This document shows positions 13,113 to 24,627 of a stretch of 64,000 bases of DNA, piece after piece. The stretch spans positions 16,884,527 through 16,948,526 of the forward strand of contig OX485808.1 in assembly GCA_950295325.1 (NCBI GenBank). Reading direction: 5' to 3'. Position 1 is the stretch's first letter. Each line of letters begins with the position of its first letter. The notes below the pieces were generated by a model. That model made no database searches. It was not told where the DNA came from and worked only from the letters and a program-made list of their open reading frames with translations. Source of the stretch: Polytrichum commune. Its lineage: Eukaryota; Streptophyta; Polytrichopsida; Polytrichales; Polytrichaceae. The position numbers and the translations under genes are program-made.

Positions 13113-13436
13113 TAAATCCCAACGAAACGTGGAGTTCGGGACCGGTGCCCGGTGGGTTAGTTGGTCCTTTTCCGTCGGTCCGCCCGACCAAGTACGGTTC
13201 AAATATAAATATATTTGGAGTCGGGCATGGGCATGGGCCCAAGCCAACGGGCCAGTGAGTGGGCCCAAGCCCAGTCCTGGGGGTCCAGCTTTTTGACTCC
13301 GTCCAAGTGCCCGCAATTGAGAACAAAATTTGACCGGGCACGGTGGTCCTAATAACAATACGTATACGTAACGTTCGTGTCACCTTTTGAATATATACCA
13401 CATTTCATGCCCAATAACCTCACCAATTTGTCCTAG
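13113..13436. other. GC-richer gene-free stretch
   Basis: Overlapping frames exist on both strands around 13,050-13,400, caused by locally high GC content. They carry no domain and are not called as genes. Repeated GGGCCCAAGCC-type words are present. Confidence 0.5.
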
Positions 13437-14220
13437 TAGTGTGGGTTCCATTTGAAGTTACATGTTGTATTTAGAATTTAAAAACTACGATAATCGTTTT
13501 CAACTTTGATTAAAGGAATATTCATCCTAATCGCATTTACTATTGTGGGTTGAAAGTTGTCATGGGTAAAAAACAATATCGTAGCCTACTAAGTTTTATG
13601 TGTGAGTTGATTTTCATGGGTTGTGAATGCATGATATTGTAGGCTCAAAAATGGGCCAAGGAAAACTTTTATGATCAAACTTAGGGCCGGTTTACACTGC
13701 GGTGGAGAAGGCCTCCGGTCGGTCAAGAATGCTTGGCCAAGACATGGTTATATGAGGCAAATGGTGGATGTGCCGGAGAAGAATTAAAGGCAATAAAATA
13801 TTTTTATTGAGTTGGGCTTCTCCGGCCTCTTGAGGCCGGACAAGAAACTCCTCCTCCGGAGAAGCCCAACTCCAAAAAGTGTCGCCATGTAGGCGGCCAT
13901 GTCATTTTATCATCCATGAGGAAAGTTCACCATCATTGTGTTCTTCACCTAGTGTAAACACCCACCAGTCAAGAGTTGCATTTTCGACCAATCACAATTG
14001 AGAAACGCCCTTTTTTCATGACCGGTGGACTTCTCCACCGTAGTGTAAACCGGCCCTTATTTTGGTACGTCGGACTATATAGTGGGCCACCGTAGTAAGT
14101 GTGAAAGGTGTGGTATTCACATCAAGGAATAGGAAATAATTGACTCACTTGATAAGAATGGTATTCTCAATAAACAAAACAAGTATAATAATTTGTAACT
14201 TTAAATGGGAACCCACACTA
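13437..14220. mobile_element. GTGTGGGTT-family MITE hosting a second MITE
   Basis: The left end TAGTGTGGGTTCCATTTGAA pairs with the right end TTTAAATGGGAACCCACACTA. The 373-bp element at 13,684-14,056, with its own target duplication, sits inside, so the two are nested and the inner one is younger. Confidence 0.7.
13684..14056. mobile_element. Harbinger-type MITE, TTA target duplication
   Basis: Near-perfect ends: GGGCCGGTTTACACTGCGGT at the left and its complement at the right (ACCGTAGTGTAAACCGGCCC). It is flanked by TTA at 13,681-13,683 and at 14,057-14,059. A 3-bp TWA duplication and a GGG-type end are typical of PIF/Harbinger (Tourist-like) MITEs. The 373-bp interior has no coding sequence. 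Confidence 0.85.
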
Positions 14221-14669
14221 ATAAAAACAAACCGGTGTTGCCTTGCTCCTCGAGCTAGGCCCCCCGTTGATCATCACTAAAGGTAGAATGGGTCTTGTAA
14301 AACATGCCCTTCCTTCTTCCCAATGTGGAGCCTTCCACACTAATTTGGGATCTTCAATTCTAATTACGGAGTCAATTCACCTTTTACAAAAATTGGATGA
14401 TTTGTGGACATGATCGTTGCAATAATTTAAATCCAAACAATTAGATCACATTTAAACTTACACGGGAGTAATCGAAATATTTTTCAAGGCCGAAAGAAGA
14501 TCCCGTGTTTGTTTGTGATTAGAGTTTTTTGGACTCCACGCTTCTCTTAACATACTATATCTACATGTTGATCATTTCTTACTTACAAACGCAAGATTAG
14601 GTCCAAGTCTTAAAGGACTTTACTTTTAAACTCAAGATCGAACTGAAGACCACCGAAGTCTCATACTAA

Positions 14670-15286
14670 GGGGTTGTTTACACCGGGGACCACGAAGTCA
14701 TCCCAAGGCCCCTTGTAAAATTTGTGATTGGTTGTTGAAGTCATCCGGGGACCACTTCAGTTTACACCAAGGAAAAAATGTTAAAGTGACCATGGAGTTT
14801 GAGGTTCCCGAAAGACATATTTTAAGGCCGACATTGTCCACTGACATAGTCCAACGAGTTTTGTGTGGGAGAGGCGAAAGTGGTGCTCTAGTAGAAAAAA
14901 AAAACAAGGGCCCATGGTAGAGAGATGTTATTATAATGATGTTTTAATTCTTTTTATTTTTTGACGGGGAGAGAAGATGAAGGCAAGAGAAGACAAGCGA
15001 ATGATCGAACTTGGTTTCTTTTTCCATTTCAAAATTGCCTTTTTTTGGACATATATTAAAAAAACCACCACATTCACTTCTTGGTGCATGTTCATTCCTC
15101 TTGGTCCACATTGGGTTTACACCTAGTGAGGGGCCCAAAGGCTTTCAAATCAATTTCTCAAGAAACCGAACTATGGAAGTTGGACCATGAAGTCGTACCA
15201 TGAGAGCTGGACCACGAAGTCATACCCTAGGAAAAGACCACCAGCGTCCCTGATCCGACTCCACGGTCCATGGTGTAAACTGACCC
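14670..15286. mobile_element. Harbinger-type element, 617 bp, TAA target duplication
   Basis: The left end GGGGTTGTTTACACCGGGGA and the right end TCCATGGTGTAAACTGACCC are related inverted repeats of the GGGCCGGTTTACAC family. TAA flanks both sides (14,667-14,669 and 15,287-15,289). Blocks such as GACCATGAAGTC, CTTCACTT and 'TTGGTCCACATTGGGTTTACAC' are shared with the longer elements at 43,747 and 51,629. Non-coding. Confidence 0.8.
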
Positions 15287-15289
15287 TAA

Positions 15290-15863
15290 GAACGACCACT
15301 TTCTTGAGTGACAACCAACAATATTTGACAAGACAATGATGTTGCGTCGGCCGTGGCCATTTTTTCCATACCTTGGACCCAGACCCTGGTGCAACCCCCG
15401 TGGGCCCCACAAACATTTTGGGCTCTCGGCCAATGGGATGGCTCGGGTGTCGTTTGGGAGTTTCTTTGGTCTTGGACCGACCCTAGTGTAAACCCACCCA
15501 TAGACCAACATGGGGTGGGCCATCACAACAAATGGCCACTCTATCTTATTGGGCCACTCTATGTAAGGTATTGGGAAGAAGCCGCGAGGAAAAGTTGGAA
15601 GTAATGGCTGACAACCCCAACACACACGATAAACAACAACAACAATAATAAGAATAAGAATAATAAGAATAATAAGTTACCATGACTGTCGTCGAGCTTG
15701 AGGACTCCCGTATCTCATACGCCTTTGAGTTTTCTCTTTATACCACGTTCACATTACAATAAGAACTTCAATTGGTACACGACTTCAATCATAGGTCTTG
15801 CTCGTAAGTGCCTAGGTCGTATTTAGAGCTAGCCGGCCACAAAGGAGTTATATGTAACCCTAG
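15290..15863. other. Gene-free stretch with AAT/AAG microsatellite
   Basis: A CAACAACAATAATAAGAATAA-type simple repeat occupies about 15,634-15,677. The GGACCGACCCTAGTGTAAACCC block near 15,474 resembles an eroded end of the GGGCCGGTTTACAC family. The overlapping reading frames at 15,227-15,625 have no protein signature. Confidence 0.5.
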
Positions 15864-16383
15864 TTCACCATTCGTGGTGTTTCGTGTCACGTACACTATT
15901 TGCGAAGGGCCTAACTACACTAGTTTGGTCTAATTGGTGTGGGTGGGAAATTATTGTGGTTCACATTCATATTATAGTTCATACTCTCATTTATATCATG
16001 TTGGATGAAACCTGTACTATCGTCTCAAACGCTTCACCCAGATACATTAGTTTAAATGATCTGAGTGGATAGTTGCAAACTACAGTTTGATGCAAATCTA
16101 AATTTCTTTCCAAATATGGAGACGAAAAGATCGCACTAATTTTTTACATTGAAAAATATAGGGGGCCACCTCAAACTGTAATTTAAAATAATAATGTGGG
16201 TAGTTGGGGATTATTGTGGCCCACACTAATTAGACTAAACATACTCGTGCCCAAATGTTAGTAAGCACGCTTGAACGCAAAGTGTCATGAGGTGACACTA
16301 ATGGTGAAGTTGTTGGTCAATAATGTAAGCTAGCATGTGCCTCAAAATAGGGTGGTGACACTAAGTACCATGAACGGTGCAAC
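15864..16383. mobile_element. TTAGTGTCA-family non-autonomous element, diverged copy
   Basis: Begins with GTGTCACGTACACTATTTGC and AGGGCCTAA as in 42,208-42,706. Ends with GTGCCTCAAAATAGGGTGGTGACACTAAGTACCATGAACGGTG-type blocks, as in the relative at 30,524-31,071. The centre differs, suggesting replacement or a further insertion. Non-coding. Confidence 0.55.
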
Positions 16384-16464
16384 TAGGTTGATTTCACAAA
16401 GTGGTTTTGTTTTATTTCTTGTTTTTTGTTCTTTTGGGACCGTAAGTAAATGTACTTGTGATAT

Positions 16465-16593
16465 ACTTCAAATCAAAAATCAAAAATCAAAAATCAAAAA
16501 CCAAAATCAAAATCATATGTAGCCTTTGTAGATTCTCAAATTGCAGACCAACATTGGTCCTTATTCTATCTTGTAGGGGGGGGGGGGGGGGGG
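16465..16593. repeat. CAAAAAT short tandem repeat and G-run
   Basis: Several copies of AAATCAAAA lie near 16,470-16,510. A run of G, broken once by A, lies near 16,577-16,596. Confidence 0.8.
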
Positions 16594-16596
16594 AGG

Positions 16597-18117
16597 GTTA
16601 AGTACTCAAAACTTGAGATTCAATTGTCACCATGCAAGTTGGTAAAGCATCTAACCTCGGATATAAATATAGTATACCAAGTAAATATAATATGGTAAAC
16701 CAAGTTTGTTTCACACTCGACCCCAAATGCTTTTAGGACAACTTATACTAGCGCTTTTAAGTCCAAGGTACTATAAGGACCTTTTACCTTAAGTATGCCT
16801 AGTGTCTGACCTTGCAAGGGCATCTAAGGTACGTGGGTGTTATTCAATTTGTTTTTCATGTTCTTTATCTTCTACCAATTAGATTTACATAACTAAATCT
16901 TGTTTGCATTGGCAAATCAACTATGCAGCATCCAACATCAGATTGAAAACCGGACCTCCCCTTATTTAGGTTTGGTTATCTAAGGTGCATGTTTGTTGAT
17001 TCCTTAGCTTACCTACATAAGTCTTCCCAATTGTTATCACTTTTAGGTGTGGAGTTGTTGATTAAATTTGAAGACATACTCAAATATGTTTTACGCATTT
17101 GTCTTTTGGTGTTTGTTCTATGATCCTCATTGAACCACACACTATTCAAATTATATATACAGTGATGAAGAAAGTAACATAATAACACCTACATCCCTTA
17201 TATTTGAGTGGTGTATGGGTGTGAATCTAAGTCTTGACCCCAAAAAACACATGTTGAAAAGAGATTGGACCACGTCTTGAAATTTTTGTTAGCCCATATT
17301 AGACACAATAGTCAACATAAATTGGGGGCAGGGAGGACCTATATATGGTCAATTAAAAACACATAGGACCTTCACTTTGACAATGGATGAGATATTCATA
17401 TAAACCCCAAAACTTGTGAGGAAAGTGACTACGTATGCAGTTGGATTTGCTAATCATCTCACTAATTGTGTGATTCATATCTTACAAGAAGTGGTGCAAA
17501 GAGAGCATTTTCCACTCAAAGAAGTATGGTCAAGAGGACTCTTATATCAAGTTTGAAGTCTCTAATAATGAGTTGGATACATGTTGTGGCGAAGGCTTAA
17601 GATGGTAGAAATTATATGGGAAATAAATACCAAACAAATCCCTTTGTGAGGAATGGGATTATGCAATCACGATACATGAGTGGTTCACTTATTAGCTAGG
17701 CTTACACAAACTTTGGCGAAGAGTGCTACACTAAATATGGCATTTAGTGTCAAGAACCCATTTACAATCTAGTTTGACATTGAAAACACTTGATGCATGG
17801 ATGCAAATTTTGTTGGCGGATACTCTTATTGATGAAATCGACTGGGATGATGTCATATTGTTATGGAGAAATATGTTGGACCAATGAGTCAACCCTCTTG
17901 AATGATATGGTAATATAATATAAATGTAATTTTCTAAATCTTAAACTAGTCCTCCACCTTTGATTTTTGGGCCGATATTTAATATCATCACAAGCTTGTA
18001 CACTCTCTTTGTTTTCCTACTACCAACAACTTATGGTTGGATGCTTACCTTTTACAAGAAGCTACATGGAGAAGTGAATGTCAACAAATTGGTTCTTCAA
18101 TGTTTGTTGTTGGTTTA
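16597..18117. other. Gene-free AT-rich stretch
   Basis: A tRNA-like word (GTTGGTAAAGCATCTAACCTC) lies near 16,638-16,658 but lacks a matching stem set and a clear downstream B-box, so no tRNA is called. The rest has no supportable gene. Confidence 0.45.

Positions 18118-18156
<39 letters not shown>
18118..18156. repeat. GT/TA compound microsatellite
   Basis: An uninterrupted GT run passes directly into a TA run. Confidence 0.95.
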
Positions 18157-18157
<1 letters not shown>

Positions 18158-18772
18158 CAATAAAATTCAAGTTTATAGCAAAACATGTGCACGTAATTGA
18201 TGAATTTACACAAGACCTTTGACTTTACTCCTCACGTAACGTCCGGAACAAGTTCATGAGTCCGATTCTCGACACCGCCTTTAGTGAGGCATGCGTATAA
18301 TAACATGTTAATAATAAATGATTGAAAGCAAAGGATGGAGGTCGAGTCGTGAAAGGTACCTCAAGGGGAACTAAAAGACAAACACAAGCCATTGCGTTGG
18401 GTTCCGTGGCATCCATGGCAACTTAATAAGCTCGTAGCAATAAGATACCTAGAGTACTCATCACCCCCCACGTGAGACAAAATTAGTTAATTACATTTTT
18501 GTCAAATGAAAATTGAAATCCTACATCCAAATTAGGGCATATGAACCATATGGCGGGATCCCAGGGTGCCATCGGTCCCTGGCTCTTGCGTAAACTCTGT
18601 AGCATTGCCAATATAACCCCAATTCTTTCTACAAAGGCGGCAATTGACTGCTCACATCATGAGCTACACGAGGACATTCATATCAAAAAATAAAAAATAA
18701 GAATGATGATGCAATTAGTCATTTTTAGGGGTATCATGCTCTTGGACATAGTCTTCGGACTGCCAACCATGA
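18157..18772. other. Gene-free stretch
   Basis: No gene, RNA or mobile element supported. Confidence 0.5.
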
Positions 18773-18995
18773 CCACACTAAATATTGTCTATAGTGTCAC
18801 TTACTATTTGAAATTACACGATGCTATATATATTTTGTTATAGATGTAAATATTTACCAAGTAGAAATGTTAATGTTCTATAATGTCCAAAGAACCAATT
18901 TGACCTTGTTGGCAAATAAAGGAGATCACATAATAGTTATAGAATTGTCTAATTCCAAATAGGAATGACATTAAATGCAATATTTAGTGCCACTA
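18773..18995. mobile_element. ACTACACWAAATAT-end MITE, diverged
   Basis: The left end CCACACTAAATATTG and the right end CAATATTTAGTGCCACTA are inverted complements. Internal blocks GTCACTTACTATTTGAAATTAC and AATTCCAAATAGGAATGAC also mirror each other. The size matches the family member at 33,162-33,389. Confidence 0.75.
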
Positions 18996-19833
18996 ATCCT
19001 AAATCATTTGTGTCGATTGTGTAGTAAAACGACCCTTAATACGTACCACTTTTTGTTGCACAATTCTTTCTTTCTTTCTTTCTTTCCCTTTTAACGAATA
19101 CTTGCATAAATATCTTACTACCGTAGTCAATCCACACACAAGATTTCCACTCATCAACACCTCAATGAAACTCATGAATGGGTGGAAGAGGCTTCCGCCA
19201 TGTACCTCATACTCTTATGACACGTCTTTGAGTTTTTGAGGGAGTTGATCATAAACCTATTCAATGCACCCATTCATTGCTTATGTTATTTTTGTTTTGT
19301 TTTTATTTTCCCCATAACCTAATCATTCATCCGTTACTGTCATTCACCGCCTTTGCCTCATCATTCTCAAGCCGACATCCTCATCCACATGCAATGATTT
19401 CCTAGTATGTGCCGTCTATAATCTAAATCTATTCAATACTTATCCTATTGGATTTATGTTCGTCATCCACACTTGAATGGTGTTGTATTCAACATCCAAT
19501 TGTGCAATTTGTACCAAAGCTTTAAAATTTTGGGCTTATTATAAAAAGTGCAATCATAAGTTTGTTGTTCATAACATTACTAAGCAGATAGACGATGGTC
19601 TATTTCCAAAGAAACAACAAGCGATTTTTCAAAAAAAACTTTGACAAATCATAGTTGCTTGTTGGAAACTGTACAATACACATCCGAAGTGCTCCCCATA
19701 AACAAGGAATCCCGGAATTAAAGGAGAATTTTGTTTGCATGATGTCTAGTCCCATGGAACACAACTTAGAAGCTAAAAATTTGTTATGTTTGTTTGATGT
19801 CTTTCCTATAATCCCTCACAACATGGACATATA
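18996..19833. other. Gene-free stretch left of the Tc1 element
   Basis: Contains a short CTTT microsatellite near 19,066-19,085 and no supportable gene. A plus-strand frame at 19,655-19,852 runs into the transposon end and has no domain. Confidence 0.5.
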
Positions 19834-21241
19834 CATTGACTCTCAAAACTGAGTCAATTAGCAAGACATCAAATTTCAGGAAGCCATATTTGGAAGAGTA
19901 TTGATCTTTTGACAAACTGTAAATTTGGTCACATGCACAACCAAGTTGGCTATCATACTTTCAAATTTTAGCTTGTGCACTATAGCAATGAGAGAGAAAT
20001 TGCATTTCCAATGAGCTTAGATTTATTGACTCAATTTTGGAATTTTTTTCATCACTCACCTTCAATTGCAAAAATAAGTTCACAACACCACCCATGGTTT
20101 TACCTCTAACTTTCGGTTAGTAGTGTGGTCTCTTGGGACATTTTTCTTTTACAATTGTGAAGGTTCTCTTTGCCCATTAGAGCATTACCAGAAGGACAAG
20201 AGATTGAATGCTATAGCCATGACTAGATAACGTTGTAGACGTGAGGAATGCTTTGAGTGAGCACTTGAATATGGTAGTGAGCACCAACACAGTGAGGCGT
20301 GCACTTCATGAAGCATGTATTGGGTCATCAGAAAAGCAAAAGAAGTCGTTGCTCACGGCTAAGAATGTCTATTACAAGTTGGAATTTGCTCAACATCCTC
20401 AAGATTAGACTATCCATGATTGGTATAGGGTGATTTTTGATGATGAGACTAAGATCAACCGATTTGAGTTTAATGGTCGCGCTTGGTGTTGGGTGAGAAA
20501 TGGAGAACCTTAACTACAAGCTCATCGTGTGAGTCAAACAGTTAAACATGGAGGTGGTGAAATTTTGTGTGGGGATGAATGACTTCCCATGACATGGGTT
20601 ACATGTGCAAGGTAGAGGGAAGATGCACAAACTTTGTATATTAGCATTCTTCAAGATGGGGTCATGAAGACAATTGAATGATACCGATTCAACCCTTCTT
20701 ATGTCATATTTTAGCATGATAATGATCCTAAACATACTACAAAATCAGTCAAGTAGTGGTTGTCAAAGCGAAATTTTGATGTACTTACTTGGCCTCCTCA
20801 ATCACTTGTCCTAAACCCAATGAAGCATATGTGGGCACTTGTGAAACAAAAATCAAATGAGTATCCAACGCCAAGGAAATGAATGCTTCAATTATGGGAG
20901 CATCTGCAAGCTTCTTTCCATTTCATCACTCCTTCGCAATGTCAAAAGTTCTATCATAGAATGCACAAGCTAATCCCAATTGTTTTAGCTTTTAAAGGAC
21001 GGTGGAAAAATTATTGAACTATAGTTAGATCTAGGTCACAAACCGAGTCAATGTATATATCTCTTCAAATCATTGGTTGTCCATGTGTAATTTAGCAATA
21101 GACATGACACATTGAAAATCGTGTACTATACCATGACTATTAACTTACACAAATAAAATTTTGTATGTTCTTTTCATTTACCTGGCATTATGTGTGAAAA
21201 ATTGATGTGGTGAGTCATCGACTCAGTTTTGAGAGTCAACA
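19834..21241 (+). mobile_element. Tc1-type DNA transposon, complete ends, dead
   Basis: The ends are inverted repeats of about 24 bases. The left reads CATTGACTCTCAAAACTGAG and the right is the complement of TGTTGACTCTCAAAACTGAG, differing mainly at transition positions. A TA dinucleotide flanks each side (19,832-19,833 and 21,242-21,243), which is the Tc1/mariner target duplication. The 1,408-bp length is normal for the superfamily. The single transposase frame inside is destroyed (separate entry). Ends and duplication define a whole insertion. Confidence 0.9.
20277..21017 (+). pseudogene. Tc1 transposase, DD34E type, pseudogene
   Basis: One continuous frame reads through recognisable Tc1 landmarks: a VSTNTVRRAL helix region; VIFDDETKINRF with the first catalytic Asp; TVKHGGG; DNDPKHTTKSV with the second Asp; and LNPMKHMW, where the catalytic Glu should lie 34 residues after the second Asp. 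That Glu is Lys here. The frame ends with GRWKNY and TGA. Eight in-frame stops (TAG, TAA, TGA) interrupt it, all of types reachable by one C-to-T or G-to-A change. The N-terminal DNA-binding part upstream of 20,277 is too eroded to delimit. In the intact family this enzyme cuts and reinserts the element at TA sites; this copy cannot. The sequence style is closest, from memory, to fungal impala-like Tc1 transposases; that affinity is an inference. Confidence 0.88.
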
Positions 21242-21243
21242 TA

Positions 21244-21905
21244 TGACACTTCCTATTATATTAGGTCATTTCTATTTGAAATTCCCAATGGATATAAGAA
21301 TTGAGTCAAAGTTGTGTTTGAGATCTCACATCCTAGTGTAGGATTGCAACATGCTTGAGTTGTATGGATGAATACGTTGATAGAATTGCAAATGTGGGTA
21401 CATGATTATGACACCAATATCCAAACAAATATTTTCCTTCTTTGTAGTTTAGTTTCTTTTGTCTTCGAACTTAGGTCAATGTATTCTAGAAACGTGTCAC
21501 TTCCGCTCATCCTCCCTCCCAAGCCTGGTTTGAGGTAATCAGGTGGTTGTGTGTTGTACATTTACATTCAATGATATTACCTTTCATTTCAACAAACCAT
21601 TTAAAGAATCCCAATATTATGATCAATAAATTAAAAATATTATCAAAAAATAGTAGCTTAAATAAACGTGAAAATTAGATTACTACTTCATTTTCATGAA
21701 ATTCCAATATTTTTAACATCCAAATACACACCGAGGATTCACATATCACTCATGAAAATTAGACAAATGAAAATTGTATGAGCATACCCATTCTTAGAAT
21801 TTTGTTAGCCAAAAGTTTAGACTGTACAAGATATAAAAACCCTCCTTTTATTTTAAATATGAGTTCTATGGTCATGGGTGTATTGGTCTGTCTCTAGCAC
21901 ACTTA
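21244..21905. other. Gene-free stretch
   Basis: No gene or recognisable repeat between the Tc1 element and the next MITE. Confidence 0.5.
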
Positions 21906-22063
21906 TAGCCCACCCACACTTACTGGTGCGGGCCACCAGTGAACGGTTCTTACCAACATTGGTTACATCTAGTGGCTCTCATTGGCTAAACCAACTCTAA
22001 AAGTGGCCCCTGCCAGTAGAAACTGTTTACTGGTGGCCCGCATCAGTAAGTGTGGGTGGGCTA
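21906..22063. mobile_element. 158-bp hairpin MITE, TTA target duplication
   Basis: The arms of about 44 bases, starting TAGCCCACCCACACTTACTG, are inverted with very few mismatches. TTA flanks both sides (21,903-21,905 and 22,064-22,066). The loop is short, so the whole element can fold into one hairpin. The 3-bp duplication points to the PIF/Harbinger (Tourist) group. Confidence 0.88.
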
Positions 22064-22066
22064 TTA

Positions 22067-24039
22067 GTCTCTTTCAATCACGGCTCCTTTTGGGGTCCTA
22101 GTGCCTTGATTGTATTTGTATTTTCTTCAATACAGTAGAAACCCGTGTGATCAAATGAACAAAACAAAATACTTCTTTTGATAAGATGACTTCACATGAG
22201 TGCAAACTCAATATTTTGACGAAGGTTCCAAGCTAGTTCATGAACCTTCCAACAAATGTTACCACAACATTTTATCAATTTCATGAACCTTCTAGATTAG
22301 TTCAGGGTTCTTCTAAACCGACTTGACATGTGGCACACCTCAATTTCATGATATTTCTATCAACTTCATGAATCTTTTATAACCAATTTCATGGTTCTTT
22401 CCTCACTTGTGGTTTTTGTGTGCTCAACTTCTTGCCTCCTTGTTTCACATTCTTTGTCTTCTCGGTGTTCGTTGGTTCCTCTTTGTTATGTGTCTAGCCT
22501 TGATGTCGAAATTTCCTTGGTCTTTCATTAAATTACCCCAAAGCCAGAAGCAAGTAGTATCGGTTCTTCTATGGTCTTTGATTACTATACATCGAAAACA
22601 AGCAACACAAACCCAATGTAGTTGGAGTGTGCAATCTCATGGATTGAGAGTGTAGTGTGGATGTGGATCTGACTGTGTGAAGAGTGTGGTGTCAAGTCGT
22701 GTGGCGTGGGGAGTGATTAGGAGAATCCTATACATGATGTGATGTTCTTTGTGAATTGAAGCTCTACGTCTCATGAAATTGATTTTGTGAAGCTGTGAAT
22801 ATAGGTACCAAATCATGAAATTGTTCACAACATGGAGTGAAATTGGTTGAAAGTTATAGTTGAATCGGTTGTCTATGTAGTGAACTTAATTCGCGATTCC
22901 AATGAAATTGGTAGAACCTATTGCTAGAATAGTTTATTAAATCACGAAAGTGAGTTTGCACTTCTGTAAAATCATCTTACCAAAGGAGTAAACAAACTAG
23001 AACAAACATGTGTTCCCAAAATATGATATAGAGACATGAGTTGGTGTAAGTTAGAAAGCAATGCACATTCACCACTAGAGCTAAAATGTTCACATTTGTA
23101 CTAAATTATTGGGATGGACTTACAGATTGTGAAATGTAGTGATAGGCCTACAAGACTCTCTATCTCATCTTCATACATTGTCAGGATGTAGTTTCCATGC
23201 GGGATACAAGTGAGTCTTAGTGAATCTGAGCATGACACATGGCAAAATTTGACTAGGAGAGGGGGGTAATTTTGTGTCGGAAGAGAGAGCCCTCTACGAT
23301 AGATGGGACTTCTAGAGTGAAGTAGGTAACTTATGGAGGCCAATGTTGTGTACCCGAGCCATCTTTTGCAAGGGCATTGAAGATAATGTCTCCCAAACTG
23401 CCCATAAAACAAATCATAAACCATGTGTCTGCTCGTGGAAGCATAAATGTGCCATGGGCCTAGATTCTAGAGGCCATGTGAGACAATATTTGAAGGGAGA
23501 GCGCCTGCATCAACTATATATATATTATTAATCAATGGCTTTTGATTTACACACGGCACCCATGAAAGAAATTGAACAATTATTTCGAGGAATGCGTGGA
23601 CTTACTAGACTTTGGATGGCAATAGTATGGATGAATGGAGATGTACATACGCAATGATGAAACTTGGATGAAGTAGAGTCAACGAGGAGCGAAAACTTGA
23701 AGTGGAGCCAAGGGGGGGGGGTTACATGCATTTTTAAAACTTTATTTTATTTCCGGACTCCTTTATTTCGTGCCAAATTCCTTCAAAAGTTCACCATGTG
23801 AATGGATATGGTACCACCTTTCCCAAGGCGACTACGGAGCTGACCTTATAACATGGCTTGAATGTCTAAAGGAATCCGATGACTCGAGTATATACCTGAA
23901 GTTGTCAATCACACTCAAACTCATGACATTTGTAAGCTTCTTATTGGGCACCTTGTGGACGAGGAATCAAAAGCCCTTTGCAAGGAGGGCGGTTGCCCAA
24001 TTCCATGTGGATTCTAGTTTCAAGTCCAAGACGACCCTT
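22067..24039. other. Gene-free stretch
   Basis: Short frames at 22,407-22,655, 23,101-23,424 and 23,770-24,147 lack domains. Several TTCATGAACCTTC words recur near 22,230-22,400, forming a weak local repeat. No RNA gene is seen. Confidence 0.45.
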
Positions 24040-24285
24040 AACTACCGGGTGATAGTGGAGAGGTACCCATTTCCAAATGAACTGGTTGGCAGTTCGATTC
24101 CCGCAGTGAATTCTTCTCTCTACTTGAGGGGGGGGGGAACCAGCTAGGTAGGTAGGAAGCCAAGAGCCTACCATTGTAAGGTAGGCAGTAAACCCCACCC
24201 TGCACCAAAAGGATTCTGGAGCAGGGTAGGGCCAACGGGCTCAAATTCATGTCGGATTGCCCGACGTTGGTTATTTATTTATTAA
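24040..24285 (+). mobile_element. Candidate tRNA-derived SINE
   Basis: An A-box-like word TAGTGGAGAGG (about 24,052-24,062) is followed after a tRNA-like spacing by a B-box-like GTTCGATTCCC (about 24,090-24,100). The segment ends in a TTATTTATTTATTA tail. These are the marks of RNA polymerase III-driven SINEs. A G-run at 24,127-24,136 interrupts it and target duplications were not resolved, so this remains tentative. Confidence 0.4.
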
Positions 24286-24336
24286 ACTATTGAGTTTGGT
24301 GTACTCGTGTTTAAGTTTACTTGAAATATAATATAC

Positions 24337-24627
24337 TACACTGAATAGTCCTATTAGTGTGGGTGGAAATAATTAATTCGGGCCATCATTATTTTGCTAG
24401 TCAAGGTGGAATTAACGTGGGTCAAAGACCCCAAGCCTTCTCCTAAGTCTTCATAAAGATTCCAGACCAACACATTGAATGTTAGGTTTAAGGAAAAACC
24501 AACACAAATAAAACAATTACCCAAACTTTTTTAAAAGAGAATGTGGGTCATGTTATTTTTCATTATAAGAATTAATAGGGGCTTTAGAAAATTACCATGG
24601 TCCATTGTAATAGGATTATTTAGTATA
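24337..24627. mobile_element. Possible eroded TIR element
   Basis: The left sequence TACACTGAATAGTCCTATTA and the right end near 24,605-24,627 (TAATAGGATTATTTAGTATA) are partly complementary. The interior is non-coding. The mismatches and an unclear target duplication keep confidence low. Confidence 0.4.

Noticed and set aside
13052-13401. Four overlapping frames on both strands
   Set aside because: They reflect local GC richness and the absence of stop words; Pro/Gly-rich composition with no domain.
16638-16660. tRNA-like GTTGGTAAAGCATCTAACCTC
   Set aside because: No acceptor stem, anticodon arm or B-box at the right distance.
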